From contig NC_135119.1 of assembly GCF_050908995.1 (NCBI RefSeq), positions 9,734,001 to 9,798,000 of the forward strand: a stretch of 64,000 nt of DNA. The letters are read 5' to 3'. The notes beneath the pieces are model-generated. The model ran no database searches. It was not told the origin of the DNA and worked only from the letters and a program-made list of their open reading frames with translations. This DNA is from Andrena cerasifolii. Taxonomy: Eukaryota; Arthropoda; Insecta; Hymenoptera; Andrenidae. Each line of letters starts with the position of its first letter. Positions within the stretch are counted from its first letter, which is position 1. The position numbers were made by a program, and so were the translations under genes. Below, in pieces: positions 36,544 through 47,692 of the stretch.

Positions 36544-36961
36544 CAAGGGAACATCCCGAACCCGGAAATTCAAAAAATTCTGAAACTTTGTGAATACGTA
36601 GGGAATTTCCTCCTGATTACAACGGAGTTTTTGTTTGCTGCCCAAATTCACTCTGAGGGGGTGTAATTGACCCCTGAAAATCCGGTTATTTTCCGATTTT
36701 CTGTTATAACTCGTGAACTGTAAAATATTTTTGTTTACCAAATGATAGGTCTAATTAAAAGAAGTAACTTTTGTCTTGAAACGTTTTTTTCTATCTCTTA
36801 CAGTTTTCGAGTTATAACACAAAATCGGAAAATAGTCGAATTTTCAAGGGTCAATTTCACCCCCTTCGAGTGAATTTGGGCAGCAAACAAAAATTGCGTT
36901 GTAACCAGGAGGAAATCCCCTACAGATTTTTTTGAAATTTCAGGTTCTGGATCTCCCCTTG
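36544..36961. mobile_element. CAAGGGGA foldback element with ~190-bp arms
   Basis: TTA-CAAGGGAACATCCCGAACC at the left; the right end reads, inverse, TAA-CAAGGGGAGATCCAGAACC. The arms pair through TTTCCTCCTGRTTACAACG, TTTTTGTTTGCTGCCCAAAT and TTCACTC, GGGGGTG, TTTTCCGATTTT and GTTATAACTCG, leaving a loop near 36740-36780. Three-base TTA flanks (36541-36543, 36962-36964) would suit a PIF/Harbinger-type insertion. No coding capacity. It ends about 200 bp from the receptor exon's donor, so it lies in intron 1. Confidence 0.85.
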
Positions 36962-37159
36962 TTAGTAATCTTTCCACGTGTTCTGCGAATGTTTACTTCA
37001 CGATCTCTTTCATTTCATTAACTTCTAATCGCGTCCTATTTCACTAACTTCTATCCAGTCAACTTGCTCATCTCTTTAGACCGCTAGTAATTAAACATTC
37101 TAAGCTGGTCGTTCCCAAAGAACATGTTCCTCACAGCCCAGAAATAGATGCATCTACCC

Positions 37160-37165
37160 ACTTAC
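37160..37165 (-). promoter_or_regulatory. 5' splice donor of the RYK-like exon
   Basis: The minus strand reads TTGTTGG|GTAAGTGGG, a full match to the metazoan donor consensus. It falls exactly where WIF-domain homology stops: continuing in frame gives KWVDASISGL and a stop. Confidence 0.8.
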
Positions 37166-37292
37166 CCAACAACTTCATGACCTGGGACTGGCTGATGAAG
37201 ATGTTCAAGTATCCATCGCCGCAGCCGACCAGAACCAAAAGGACGAAGAACTTACGTCGCAACAGATTACAGGACCAATCACCCCACCGCAT
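37166..37292 (-). CDS. First coding exon of a derailed/doughnut (RYK-family) WIF-domain receptor, partial
   Basis: RYK/derailed proteins are single-pass receptor pseudokinases that bind Wnt5-type ligands through an extracellular WIF domain and guide axons and muscle attachment. This 127-nt exon encodes 42 residues plus one base of a glycine codon. Residues 1-13 (MRWGDWSCNLLRR) are a basic n-region, FFVLLVLVGCG is the hydrophobic signal-peptide core, and YLNIFISQSQVMKLLG is the start of the WIF domain. In fly derailed and doughnut the same place reads LNxFLN..EVxRLxG, followed by the SAELYYVREG segment, which must lie in the next exon. The exon ends G|GTAAGT (phase 1). I chose ATG 37292 because its context (GAGACAATG) is better than the in-frame ATG at 37310 (GCGTGATG), which would add six residues. 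Neighbouring sequence is non-coding. Which paralogue it is cannot be settled from one exon. Identification is from memory of the family, without a search. Confidence 0.78.
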
Positions 37293-37299
37293 TGTCTCA

Positions 37300-38270
37300 C
37301 ATAATAACATCACGCACCGTTGTAATCACGCGCGTAAACCGTACACACCACTCGCCTCCGTTTCCCTACCACGTGACCACGCCAGAAGTCACGAAGAAAT
37401 CCACCAGCAGCCAGCCGTGCCCGCACCAGCCAACTTCACCTGGTCCCCTCTTAAGCGCGGGTCCATCGTTCGTTGCTATATGACCACGTGACGAGTCATC
37501 GACTCACGATCGAATCTCCAAGTCCTGCCAAACCTCCGTCACCCGACCCTCTCCCCTCTCCGTGCCGTCTCTATCGCTAACTACCCCCTCGGTCTCGAGC
37601 GTCGTGCGTCCGACGAGTTTGAACGCAGCGCGAACCGAGGTATCACGTCAGAGAATGCGCAGTGTAGCGTGGCACGAGGGCATCGGTTACCGATCATCCA
37701 TGCTCTCGTGAGTTCGAAGAGGAGCGACGGTCATATGGCAACGCGAGTGACAAGGGCCGGAGCGGAACGTGCCAAGGTACCATGGGAGACGACCTCGGCG
37801 TTGTAGGCGTCGGAACGCAACTGACGGCTGGCACTCGCGTTTTCGAGGCGCGACGCGACTTTGCGCCTGCGCCCGTTTGGGGTGCGACGCCAAATACGCA
37901 TACGGCTGACAAATCACTGTATAAAACACGGTATGCGTACGCGCTGCGAATCGCGGGAGGTGTAAGTCACACCTTCGGATAGCCGGCGCACAGTGGCGCG
38001 CCGTGAGAATCGTCAAAATATCGGGAAACGTGAAATCACCACACCAAGTTCCGCGCTTTTATTCCTGTCCTTCCCGTTCGCGCGAGGAGGCGGCAGTGTG
38101 GGGATGTGAGATCAGGCGGTGACACGCGAGTAGCTTCAGAAATTCCTTCTCTTTTTCTGGTAACGTGCGCGCGATTACGATTGGTCCAGTGCGTTATTGG
38201 CAGTGAATCACGTCGTATGCAGCGCCTAGAGACGAGGGCTACTGCAAAATGATCGCTGAACTACTCATTT
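37300..38270 (-). promoter_or_regulatory. CpG-rich candidate promoter/5' UTR of the RYK-like gene
   Basis: Directly upstream of the exon on the minus strand, CpG density rises sharply compared with the AT-rich flanks. Two CACGTG E-boxes lie at 37370-37375 and 37485-37490, both within CCACGTGAC contexts. Open frames on both strands here reflect base composition and show no domain. On the plus strand a TATAAAA string occurs at 37919-37925, the wrong way round for this gene. No transcription start can be fixed from sequence alone. Confidence 0.4.
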
Positions 38271-38283
38271 CAGAGAATCATGG

Positions 38284-38335
38284 CTAGGGATGGAGTGCAA
38301 AATCACTGACAGTGATTTATCACAGTGATCGCAGA
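38284..38335. repeat. ATCACTG/CAGTGAT palindrome fragment with TAGGGATGG tip
   Basis: TAGGGATGGAGTGCAAA is followed by ATCACTGACAGTGAT and TCACAGTGATCG: three alternating inverse words in 50 bp. It has the plan of the palindrome-array hAT-like elements, apparently truncated. Confidence 0.45.
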
Positions 38336-38448
38336 ATTTTTATATTATTGCATTATTTATTAAGGCACGTCTACACGACGATACTTGTGTGTCCAGATCA
38401 AGTGTATACGATACTGAACAAAATTTCCGAAAGATTAGTATCAGCTTA

Positions 38449-39023
38449 CAAGGGGAGGACACCATGTGGTAGACACCGATTTTGGTGAGCCTTGGCACGA
38501 TGGATCTATTTCGAAAATAAGTAAATAAGTGTCCGAGCGTTTCAGCCAATAGGCCTTAATAATAGAGATATTTACTTGTAAATTATTAAAAATTTCATAG
38601 TGGCCGTGGGGTTTTAGTGGGTAAAAATCCCACACTACCTTGGCGCCCCCGGGGAATTCCCTTCTGGGCGTCGGAGTGCCTTTTGAAGATTTCCCCAAGT
38701 TAAAAAAAATTATAAATTTTGTTTTTATTAATTTTTCTATAAATTATTTTTTTTATTAATTTTTTTATAAATTATTTTTTTTATTAATTTTTTTATAATT
38801 TTTTTTTTTAACTTGGGGAAATCTTCAAAAGGCACCCCGACTCCTTCAGGGTAGTGTGGGATTTTTACCCACTAAAACCCCACGGCCACTATGAATTTTT
38901 TAATAATGTCCATGTAAATATCTCTATTATTAAGGTCCATTGGCAGAAACGCTCGGACACCTATTTACTTATTTTCAACATAGATCCATCCTGCCAAGGC
39001 TACCACATGGTGTCCTCCCCTCG
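38449..39023. mobile_element. CAAGGGGA foldback element, full-length copy
   Basis: Left TTA-CAAGGGGAGGACACCATG; right CATGGTGTCCTCCCCTCG-TTA. The arms pair through AGCCTTGGCA, GTGTCCGAGCGTTTC, TTAATAATAGAGATATTTAC, GTGGCCGTGGGGTTTTAGTG and AAATCTTCCCCAAGTT, with an AT-rich loop of TATAAATTATTTTTTTTATT repeats (38705-38808). One arm is duplicated at 23116. TTA flanks at 38446-38448 and 39024-39026. No coding capacity. Confidence 0.9.
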
Positions 39024-39026
39024 TTA

Positions 39027-39650
39027 GGGCAGTCCGCGACACTGAATTCGACTTATCGTCGCGGGAGTTGCAGCTAGCGCTAAACTGAAGGCACTGCAAC
39101 TAACTCTAACAAGACACAAAAGGCACTTGATCTAGCCACAGAAGTATCGTCCTGTAGACGTACTTTTACACAATCATTTTACACATTCATTCACTTCTCT
39201 GTTTCTCCTTGGCTAATACGCCATTTCCCAACATTTTGAAATTTATAAAATTTAAGAAATTCTTCGATTTAGTTTCACAGTGACTTACTTCAAAATATTC
39301 TGTCATGAAGCCGTTTAACTTATAGCAGGATTTGTAATAGCCAATCGGAGTGTTTGTCTTACATAAGCGTATTCAGAACGGGAACCCGCCATGATGGTAC
39401 GGATTTACCATCATTCAACGTCACGTCGAGGTTGATATTCAGGATCCAATAACATCAGAAATATTTAAATTCCTTCTGGACCTTAAGATTTCTCTGCCGA
39501 ACAAACTTTGCCATACAATTTAGGGGTTACCCTCCTCAGAATTCGACACCCTTCGTATCGAAATTAAAAATTGCCCCACGTCAAATTCCAGCATACAGCT
39601 TACAAGAACTAATAGTTTTCCGAAGCAAACGGTTTTTTTTAAATATATTA
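39027..39650. other. Non-coding stretch, nothing recognised
   Basis: AT-rich with no paired ends. Confidence 0.4.
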
Positions 39651-39694
39651 TTTAAGGGCACCCTCTGGTAAAAACACTTGAAAAATACGTGATT

Positions 39695-40022
39695 TTCATG
39701 AATTAAAAAAAGAAACGTAACCATATGCAGTAAAAAAGCTTTTTGAAATTTATTACTATATATTTGAAGAATAAACAAAAAAATTATTCTTTGAAGTTTA
39801 TCAATTTCTGCCTTAAATGTACAAATGCCACGAGTTCCGATGGCGCCCGTCAAGAGCTCAAATTTCTACAGTGGTACAATGAATGCTGTATATCTAATGC
39901 AAATATTGATAAAATTCAAACAATAATTTTATTGCTTGTTCTTCAAATATGTAGTAATAATGTCCAAAAAGCTTGTTTACTGTCTGTCGTTCAGTTTCTT
40001 TTTTCTTCATTCATTTTTAGAT
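39695..40022. repeat. Diverged foldback (arms 39695-39828 and 39886-40022)
   Basis: AAAAAGCTTTTTGAAATTTA, ATATATTTGAAGAATAAACA and GTTTATCAATTTCTGCCTTA on the left arm pair with the inverse of AAAAAGCTTGTTTACTG, TTGTTCTTCAAATATGTAGT and AATATTGATAAAATTC on the right. A candidate left border is TTAAGGGCACC (39651) and a candidate right border GAATACCCCCTTAA (40399-40412). Confidence 0.6.
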
Positions 40023-40145
40023 AATAGCGTTGGAATATAGAGAGGTTTGCACCATGCGCGTACAGACAATACGTCACGCCGTACAGGTGGGACGCGCGAG
40101 GCACTGATTTCTCTGTATTCAAACGTTATTATCTAAAAAATGATT
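40008..40145. repeat. Inverted repeat (arms ~38 bp) at the edge of the foldback
   Basis: CATTTTTAGATAATAGCGTT, GGAATATAGAGAG at 40012 and its inverse CTCTGTATTCAAACGTTATT, ATCTAAAAAATG at 40113-40144. The enclosed sequence is GC-richer (ACGTCACGCCGTACAGG), suggesting an insertion. Confidence 0.6.
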
Positions 40146-40412
40146 GGAAGCACGAAAAAAATTATATATACAGTAATTGTAGAAAATTAAAAGTTAAAAT
40201 TAAAATTCAAAACACCGTTTTGAAAAAAAACCCATATCTCCATTAATTATTATTGTATATAACCGAATTTTTTTTACAAGTTACTGAAATGTTAGTAAAT
40301 ATGTGTGGATAATGCTTATCGGTGAAAATTGTGTAATTTTTCTGCGGGTCATCTCTAAAGAGAATAGACTGAATAGAGGACCTCGTCCCTCTAGACGAGA
40401 ATACCCCCTTAA

Positions 40413-40961
40413 GGGGTTATACCTAGTCAGGCGGCCGAAAAGAGACGAATGTTTGTGATTTTTTTTTGAAGAAGCGGAAGCAGATATTTCTACAAAACTT
40501 TTTGCGCTTAAAACAGTAACATTTAAAGAACATTTTGTAATTTTTTCGTAGAAAAATAATTACATTTATAATAAAGTAACAGCCGACATCCAAGAAGCAT
40601 TTTTAAAAATTTGCTTTTGCGGTGAGCACTGCCATTCGGAACCAGTTCATCTAAAATCAAAAAACAAAACAGATTTCGTTAGTATATTAATGTATCCTCA
40701 GGTTGACGTAGAGAATTTTCCGAAATATTAATTAAAAACAAAATGGCGGCTATTTAAAGTTGAAATCCTGATTTTTTCGTGCAAAAATCATCTTCTTGGA
40801 TGTCGGTTGTTACTTTATTATAAACTTAAACATTTTTCCAGGAAAAAATTACCAAATATTCTTTAAATGTTGCTTTTTTACGTGCAAAAAGTTCTGTAGG
40901 AATATATGCTTCCGCTTTTTCAAAAAAAATTCACAAACATTCGCTTCTTTTCGGCAACCCC
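40413..40961. mobile_element. TTAA-flanked foldback (GGGGTTATACCTAGTCAGG tip)
   Basis: Left TTAA-GGGGTTATACCTAGTCAG, GCGGCCGAAAAGA; right TCTTTTCGGCAACCCC-TTAA. The arms pair through GAATGTTTGTGATTTTTTTT, GAAGCGGAAGCA, AACTTTTTGC, and TTATAATAAAGTAACAGCCG with ACATCCAAGAAG. TTAA at 40409-40412 and 40962-40965. The tip resembles the 17393/18882 ends. The TTAA on the left is shared with another G-run tip pointing the opposite way (GAATACCCCC), so two elements abut. Confidence 0.85.
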
Positions 40962-40965
40962 TTAA

Positions 40966-42245
40966 GTACGAAGAGTTCCAACCCTGGAAAATAGTTGCAA
41001 TTACTTGACCCTGGAACCTCAATATCGATGAAACAAAACTCTGATAATACAACCATTTGGTTTGAGTACAGAATTTTCGAAACGACAGACGCCACAAAAT
41101 AATATAGATCGTTTTCGAATGATCCGTCGAAGCACCTCCACCGAAACTTTGATCCTGTGTCGATGAAACGATGGAAAACGCGCGATAATCTGGGAAATGG
41201 TAGAATTTAATTAAAGTCTTTTCTCTCCCCAGCCAGTAAATCCTCTTCCCCTTGTCTTTCCCACCCAACCGGCCACTTTTTCTATTCTCCATTCGTTCGT
41301 GTGTTTCTCGCTCTGTCATGATACGTCTGCACAAATACACTGTGCACAGTTTGCAACTAAATAGGATTCACGATTTCTTCTTTGTCGGTTTAACTTTCAG
41401 CAGTGGCGTTCTGCGCCGACGAAACGGGGACTTTAATTATACCACTGGGTTAATTAATTCCGTCAAAATCCGGCGAAACGCGCCTCAGTATCTTCTACCC
41501 GTTTTCCCCTTTTCCGTTCATCCTACCGTGCTCCGAACGCAAAATTTATCCTTTAATGGAGGCAACCACTGTAATGGCCTGAGAAGTAAGGGTGTTTTCG
41601 GGTTTTTCTTTCAACCAAACAATGTAAGTAAATCAGTGTATTGATTAATATAGTTAATACGTACATCTTGAAGGGTAAAAACAAATTTTTCAATCAGATT
41701 CATGAATTCGTTTTCGGTACACCTACTCTTCGTCAAAATGTGCGCTGCGGCAAAATCGTTCCTGTGGCGTTGACAGTGCCTTAGCCATATGGTTAATCTG
41801 TATTCAAAAAGACAAAAATTATTAAAATTATTATTAAAATCCTACAAAATTGAGTAGCCTGCTCGGATTTTTCAATTATATTTTTGTTACTTTCTGTCGT
41901 TTATGAAAGCATTTAATAAATACCGTTTTCATTGCCCAATTTGGTTTATAATTTAATTGTAGTTATGGGCCTGGAACCTTAAGTATACGGTTTTGGACAG
42001 GTTTCCCCTAGCGTTGCATAACTTCCAACTCGCCAGTCTGCAAATGCATACCATTAAACACATCAGTTGTCGATTAACGAAGTGAGAGCTTCTATCAACA
42101 TCCCCCGGAGTTCAATCGAGTGGGCCTTTCACGATAAAACGATTGTTCGTACGAACGCCTGTAAATGTCTGTATGCCGCGTACTCGCGTAACCATATGAA
42201 TTGGGCTGCGTGAAATCATCGTACCCACACAGTGAAATGCCGCGC
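40966..42245. other. Non-coding stretch with a possible orphan exon
   Basis: A plus-strand frame is open from 41252 to 41644, and between TTTCAG (41396-41401) and GTAAGT (41623-41628) it would form a 221-nt exon. No domain recognised, so it is not called. Confidence 0.3.
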
Positions 42246-42247
42246 CA

Positions 42248-42278
<31 letters not shown>

Positions 42279-42283
42279 TATAT
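42246..42283. repeat. (TA)n microsatellite
   Basis: TA units with one G interruption (TATATGTATATA). Confidence 0.95.
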
Positions 42284-43001
42284 TATACGTATCTACGTAT
42301 AAGGGTAGGCGGGATGATGTGGCCAAATCCATTAAATATTTGAACGGGCGAAAGAGGCAAGGGATGGAAGATCCCCGCAGGAAGTTTCCCCTCGGCTCTT
42401 AGGCGCCATACAGTATCCGACTCTCTGTATTAATATTCACATTTACATTTCTTCATCGTCCCTCTTATTTCATCCTGATACCGTTGCAGCTTTTAGGACA
42501 CCGACTTGAGTTATCGCTTCCTCCACTCGTACCCTTTTGACGTGCTATCATGGCAAATATTCTTTGTCGGGCACAGCCTCTCTGAGCAGCTACGTCTCTG
42601 TAGGTCTTACGGCTTCATCCTATCTAAATCGTGCGGCAGACAGTAGTCAAAGGGTGGATTTGTATTGGCAGGATCCACTTTACGTGTAGATTCAACGTGG
42701 AAGAGCAATATGAACGATTCGTCTAAAAGTAAGATATAAACCAGGCCTTAATTGCTTATAGGTTATAAAATCGTGGAATTTTAACGCCTTGGGCGTAGAA
42801 TGGAGATGATAATATTAGGGTGATTCCGGTGGCTGGGGTAATGTGTCATCTTGCTCTGTCCTAAGGAAATATACAAAAAGATCCATGGAAAATTATTTTG
42901 CGTGGTTTAATGCCACTTTAATGAGCTCCGCTTTTTTATATCACGAGTGTTCTTACAAGTCCACCGATACTGGTTTGGGTGCTACATGTTCCACCGGCTT
43001 G
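42284..43001. other. Non-coding stretch, nothing recognised
   Basis: Starts with AAGGGTAGGCGGGATGATGTG, which looks like a GGGTA-type MITE tip without a partner. Confidence 0.35.
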
Positions 43002-43170
43002 GATGAACTTTTGTCGCCTCGACTTTTAACGACTCCCTAATGACGTTTGCAATGATGAATAATAAAACAAAAAATTTACTTCTATAGGTTAAGACATCCT
43101 TAATTAAATGCAAAAAGTCCCATTAAATTATATTTAGTAGTTTTCCTGTAATTAATTCCTAAAGATCACC
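43002..43170 (+). repeat. Dispersed repeat family B, copy 2
   Basis: TTTTAACGACTCCCTAATGA, GGTTAAGACATCCTTAAT and CCCATTAAATTATATTTAGT are colinear with 12028-12200. Confidence 0.8.
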
Positions 43171-46100
43171 TATATTTTGGGCTTTAGACCGAAACAGCCC
43201 CGTAAAGTGTCCTGAGTGCGCCACTAGGTGGGTTACCATACAATCGGGGACTCTTCAATTTACGATATCAAGTGACAAAAAGTGCCGAAACATAAATGCA
43301 TCTATTTACATAGTTGAAATAGCAGCAAACATCGTTGACGGCATTCTACGACTCACAAGCACTCGGTATTCGGTACGGCGAAGCTCGCGAGACGCATCGA
43401 CAACTACCTAACTGATCCTGTTCAATTAACAGTCCAGCTACAGGTAGTAACAATATAAACGAGCAACGGTTGCAACTCGTGTTCCGTAGATCCTGAGTAA
43501 TCACTCGGTGCCTACTCAATAGTAACACCTGGACAAATATTTTTCGCGCGTAAAAACAAAATTCTCGAGGGTGTAGAGGAGGTAATCGTTGCAAGTAGGA
43601 TGCGACCTCGGCTTGAAAATATTAGCGTCGAGTGCAATTAATTAACCGCCGGTTCGAAACACTGAGGACGCACGGATGTGTGAATTCATAATGTCAGTGA
43701 AGAAAGACGCAACGGAAGTGAGAGTCTCGCGCGGTAGAAAGCCCGAGAGACAGAGGCCGTCTCACGGCTCCGCAGGGAACAGTAACGATCCAACACGTCG
43801 GTAATGAAAAGCCCGAATACAATTAGCGGTGAATTTATTTAATTAACGATCACAAGGACGGTCGTCGGTAAAACTGCCACGGCGGGCAGGACGAATGAAC
43901 AAATATCTATATCGTGGAGACAGCCAGCGTAAGACTAACGAGGTCCTCGAGACGGCTCCCTCCAATCAGCCAGATCATTAACTCTGATAATTAATAATTA
44001 TTGAACATCGATCGGGGCGACTCGTCGTCGATTGTTTCAGAATTGTCCCGTACGGTTGCACTTTTAGAACTGCCTTAACGGAATCGCTTCTAAAGTTGAG
44101 CCCCCCCCCCCCCATTTTTTTAAGTAGGAAAGTTCGAATTCGTTCGTTATTGGCGAACAAATGACACCATCATCTGTTGGATTCTAATGAATGGAGTGGG
44201 TTATGGAATTCGATTGATTTGCAGCTGAGAAAAGAGTGTGGTGGAAACCAACAAATTTTGGAGGTAATCGGAAAAGAAAAATTCTCTTACACGGTGATTC
44301 TATGTGTTCTGAGGAATCAGAGGGCGGTGACTACCACTGTCAGCGGCGCACGTTTTGCCAAACTATTTCGCTTCTGTATTGAAAACAAAACGTGACTTAC
44401 CACTTCTGTTAGTGGTTTCCGAAAGATAAATTTCTGCTGCATCGCGTGGAGTAGTTATATTTTCTCCCAGACCCTTAGTTTTTAAAATATATAGCAAAAT
44501 ATCTGCAAAAATTGGTGCATTTCGGGTATCCTTTTCCCTTTTATCGTTGTTTAAACATATTTAAATGCTTATAATTCAATAATAACGTATATCGTTTTGT
44601 TCGCGAGGGTTCGTAGAATAATCTGACGGAACAACCAACCGAATAACTATTACCGTTTCGACAGAAAAGATGTTCAAATTTGAAAATTTGCAGTTTTTTT
44701 TCCAAATCGAATTTCTCAAAAACTGAGGGTGACGGCGACAAACGGTTCGCGGATTCGTTTTCAGTGCACAAAAGTCTATAAGAAACGGCTATTGAATGTT
44801 AAGGAACAGAAAAAAACAATTAATTTTGTTGGACAGTGGTATTCGAGACTTTTGCACGAACAATTTTTAACAAACAATTTCAAGGTCAGAATAAAGTGTT
44901 TAAGTGAAAAGTACATTAATGAATTTAAACGTGTATTCCTTATTCCATTTATACGTACATGAAAATAATTTAGTTCCATGTTCGTCAACGCAGAAGCATT
45001 CGTACGTTGCATTCGATAAATTTCGAATGGTAATTGCTGCTAAGCAAATAAATAAAGAAGCGAGCAATCGGCATGGACATGCTGAGCAAACAGGATGAAC
45101 GGAATCGATGGACGTCGCTGAGACACGCGAGCAATCCATTTAAATCATTCAAGGTACTTTCGAGCCTTTTCCCCTGGAAACGTGATGTAACGCTGCCAAC
45201 TCGCAGACGGAAAATTCTATTTGAGAACGCGTCCGCACTCTGTCGTTTGGAGAATACGAAGTATTTAATGTTTATTAAATGTGTTACGAATGTGTAACTG
45301 GGCACTTCTGCACATTGTTTTACTCACGATCAGAAACACTGTGTATTCTCCGTGTCGTTTAAGAAGGAACCCGTTTCGCGCATGTAGAGTGAGCTCATTG
45401 GCTCCGAAAACGCGTTGGTGGGGGTACAGCCAATAGTGGCTTCTCCCGGCACCAATGAGCGTCAACCTGCGCAGAACTGGTCTGAATTCGTCGGTCGGCA
45501 GGTTCCTTCTTAAATGACAGGGAGAATAGAAAGGAATGTAGGATTATAATAAAACAATATAGTATCGTTTTATTTTAACACAATTTCTAAGCGTTTCCAT
45601 GCGAAAAAATAGCTAAATTAATGTGTATAAAAATGAGAGTAATTACGTATCAATGCAAATAACCTGCACCCCTCCCCCCTCCCCACACACCCCGATATAC
45701 GGTAACGTAAAAATAAGGCAAATAAGACACATTAGAAATATATTTATTACAGGATATAAATCCAACTTAATATTTTGAACTCGATTTTCGATTCACTTCA
45801 GTATTATACATATACGTCATGCTCGAATTATACGGAAAATTTAAACAAAATCTGTGATCTAACCCTCGATCCCCCTATAAGGCGTAAACCAGCTCCAGTG
45901 AAGATACCTTTCAGCAACGCATTTTGTTGACCCGATAGTGACGTTCGGTATTTGGAGGCCCCGAGTCAATTTTTCGTTCTAACGGATGCATGTAGTAGGC
46001 GGGCAAGCAAAACTGGGGAAAATTCCAGTGGGGTGGGTCGGGGGCGACAGTGCGAGAGAACGAGCATTCAAAGAGTTTTACAGATTTTTTGGCGAGCGGT

Positions 46101-46604
46101 GAACCAAGCGAGCAACTACTCCCGTATAATCGGTTAGGTTCGGACGAGGATACGATGATGTGACTGCGACTGGATACGGGGAGGAGGGTGCTGTATGTAC
46201 AACTGACGTGTATCGGTTCGATCGATATTTGCCGAGACATAACTCGATAGAATATCGAATGAACGCGGCAAGCCCCACAGGATTGCGACAAGCCTCCCCT
46301 TAGTAATGAGTCAACCTCACGGAATTGTCCCACGAGCAACGACTATTTTTCACGTGCTTGCGAGACTTATGAATGCCGATATCTACCGGCGAAGTCTATT
46401 TTATGAGCACTCCGGAGGAATGGAAATATGAATTTTCATCGAATATCTGTGCTAAATAGTTTCCGCCGCGGATGGCGACCCCCTTATAGTAAATCGTTGG
46501 GCTGGCGAGGAATTGTGCAAGTTATTTGAATGTTAAATCACTGAATGCGAAAAAGAAAAAGATATTTCCCCGCGAGAAAGCTGGCTATATTTAGGTCATA
46601 TTTC
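43171..46604. other. Long non-coding stretch
   Basis: Contains a C13 run (44101-44113), CpG-rich DNA at 43330-43990 and 45900-46350, and many short overlapping frames on both strands without domains or splice framework. No paired terminal repeats seen. Confidence 0.35.
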
Positions 46605-46870
46605 TTCCCGTGAGATACCCGGGTAGACAGAAATTCTATCACATTTTATTGCTTGAAGTTCATTACTGATGATAGCCGAAAATGACCGAAAGTCGAAAGA
46701 CGATCGGCTGTCAAATCGGAATTCTCAACTATCTCATTTACTCGGGTATCTCACGGGTATCCGGGTAATTTTTCTCTACCCGAGTAGTCGGGTAATTTCT
46801 GTCTACCCGGGTAATTTTGTCTACCCATGTGTTTCATCGGGTAGCCGGGTACCCGGGCCAAAAGAATAGC
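46605..46870. repeat. Foldback with TACCCGGGTA palindrome array
   Basis: The left arm CCCGTGAGATACCCGGGTAG, ACAGAAATT pairs with two separate places on the right (GGTATCTCACGGGTATCCGG and AATTTCTGTCTACCCGGGTA). Seven or more CGGGTA/TACCCG words follow, including CGGGTAGCCGGGTACCCGGG. The right tip, inverse, is TAGAGCTATTCTTTTGG, similar in position to TAGGGCTGGGACTATT at 13732. Confidence 0.7.
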
Positions 46871-47692
46871 TCTACTTTGTAGTCACAAATGGAAATCAGC
46901 GTTAATATTTATTATTTAATGTTTAATTAGGTTATTCACTCGAATGTAAGACTCGGACGTCTATACAGAAGAAACTTATACATTTGATATGACATCTATT
47001 ATTAATCGTTAGGATTGGAACAGACAGTAAAAGGAAAATCCACGTTTCTGCGCGGTTTTACTCGAACAGAAGGCATCGAAAATATGGAAATCTTACAATA
47101 AAGAGCGTACGGGGATCCCACCACTACGACTAGCAAATCGAACGCATTAAAAGTCCATTATCGGTCGCTCCACAGAGAGAACAAGGCAGGCTGTGAACGG
47201 ATGGAAAGAGGCCGATGGAAAGAGGGTGCAAAGGAGAATATAACGAGAGAATTAGCACCCTTCTACTTGTTGACCCTTAACTTGGTAACTCACTTCACTT
47301 CAGTTCTCGAGCAGAACACTCGTGTGCACACGTGTACGGCAAGTTTCGTATTTCGCGATGAGTCGCCTCCTAGTGTTTTGTTTTAATGGAACCTACAAAT
47401 GCAAATTCTTTTTCTGCATAAAATAAGATAAGATTCTTAAAGAGAATATTTAAATTTAAATTTATTGCATTATAAACCGTTTAATAATATTTTCACATAA
47501 TTCTGTGGTTGGGGTTTCACTTTATTCTTTTAATAAATGCCGAACTGAATTTGATTAACAATGCGAGACAATTTTATTATTGCGTTGTAGAATCTATGGT
47601 GCGGTAAAACAGTAATTAAACAAAAACTAATCTGCACTGCAATGGCGCCAATGGAAATTATAGAAAATTTCTAAAGAAAACATTTATATATT
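46871..47692. other. Non-coding stretch, nothing recognised
   Basis: No paired repeats or domain-bearing frame. Confidence 0.4.

Larger units (their letters stand above)
1..37165 (-). other. Intron 1 of the derailed/RYK-like gene (partial, continues past left edge)
   Basis: The exon at 37292-37166 on the minus strand ends in a consensus GTAAGT donor (37165-37160). On the minus strand everything to the left should therefore be intron until the next exon. I looked on that strand for the expected continuation of the WIF domain (a Tyr-Tyr-Val-Arg-Glu-Gly motif) and for kinase motifs (His-Arg-Asp-Leu-Ala-Thr-Arg-Asn), and found no match by eye. The intron would then exceed 37 kb. It is filled with the mobile elements listed separately. 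That the whole stretch is intron is an inference; a short exon could have been missed. Confidence 0.5.

Noticed and set aside
37177..37491. Plus-strand 104-codon frame with PANFTW, superficially like a WIF-domain phrase
   Set aside because: It is antisense to the convincing minus-strand exon; the resemblance is coincidental.
37919..37925. TATAAAA as a promoter for the receptor gene
   Set aside because: It is on the plus strand, pointing away from the gene, and there is no recognisable transcript to its right.
41402..41622. 221-nt open segment between TTTCAG and GTAAGT on the plus strand
   Set aside because: The translated sequence has no recognisable motif; transcript evidence would be needed.
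43620..43660. GGTTCGAAAC as a tRNA T-arm
   Set aside because: No matching acceptor or anticodon stems within 75 bp upstream; no tRNA gene found anywhere in the window.
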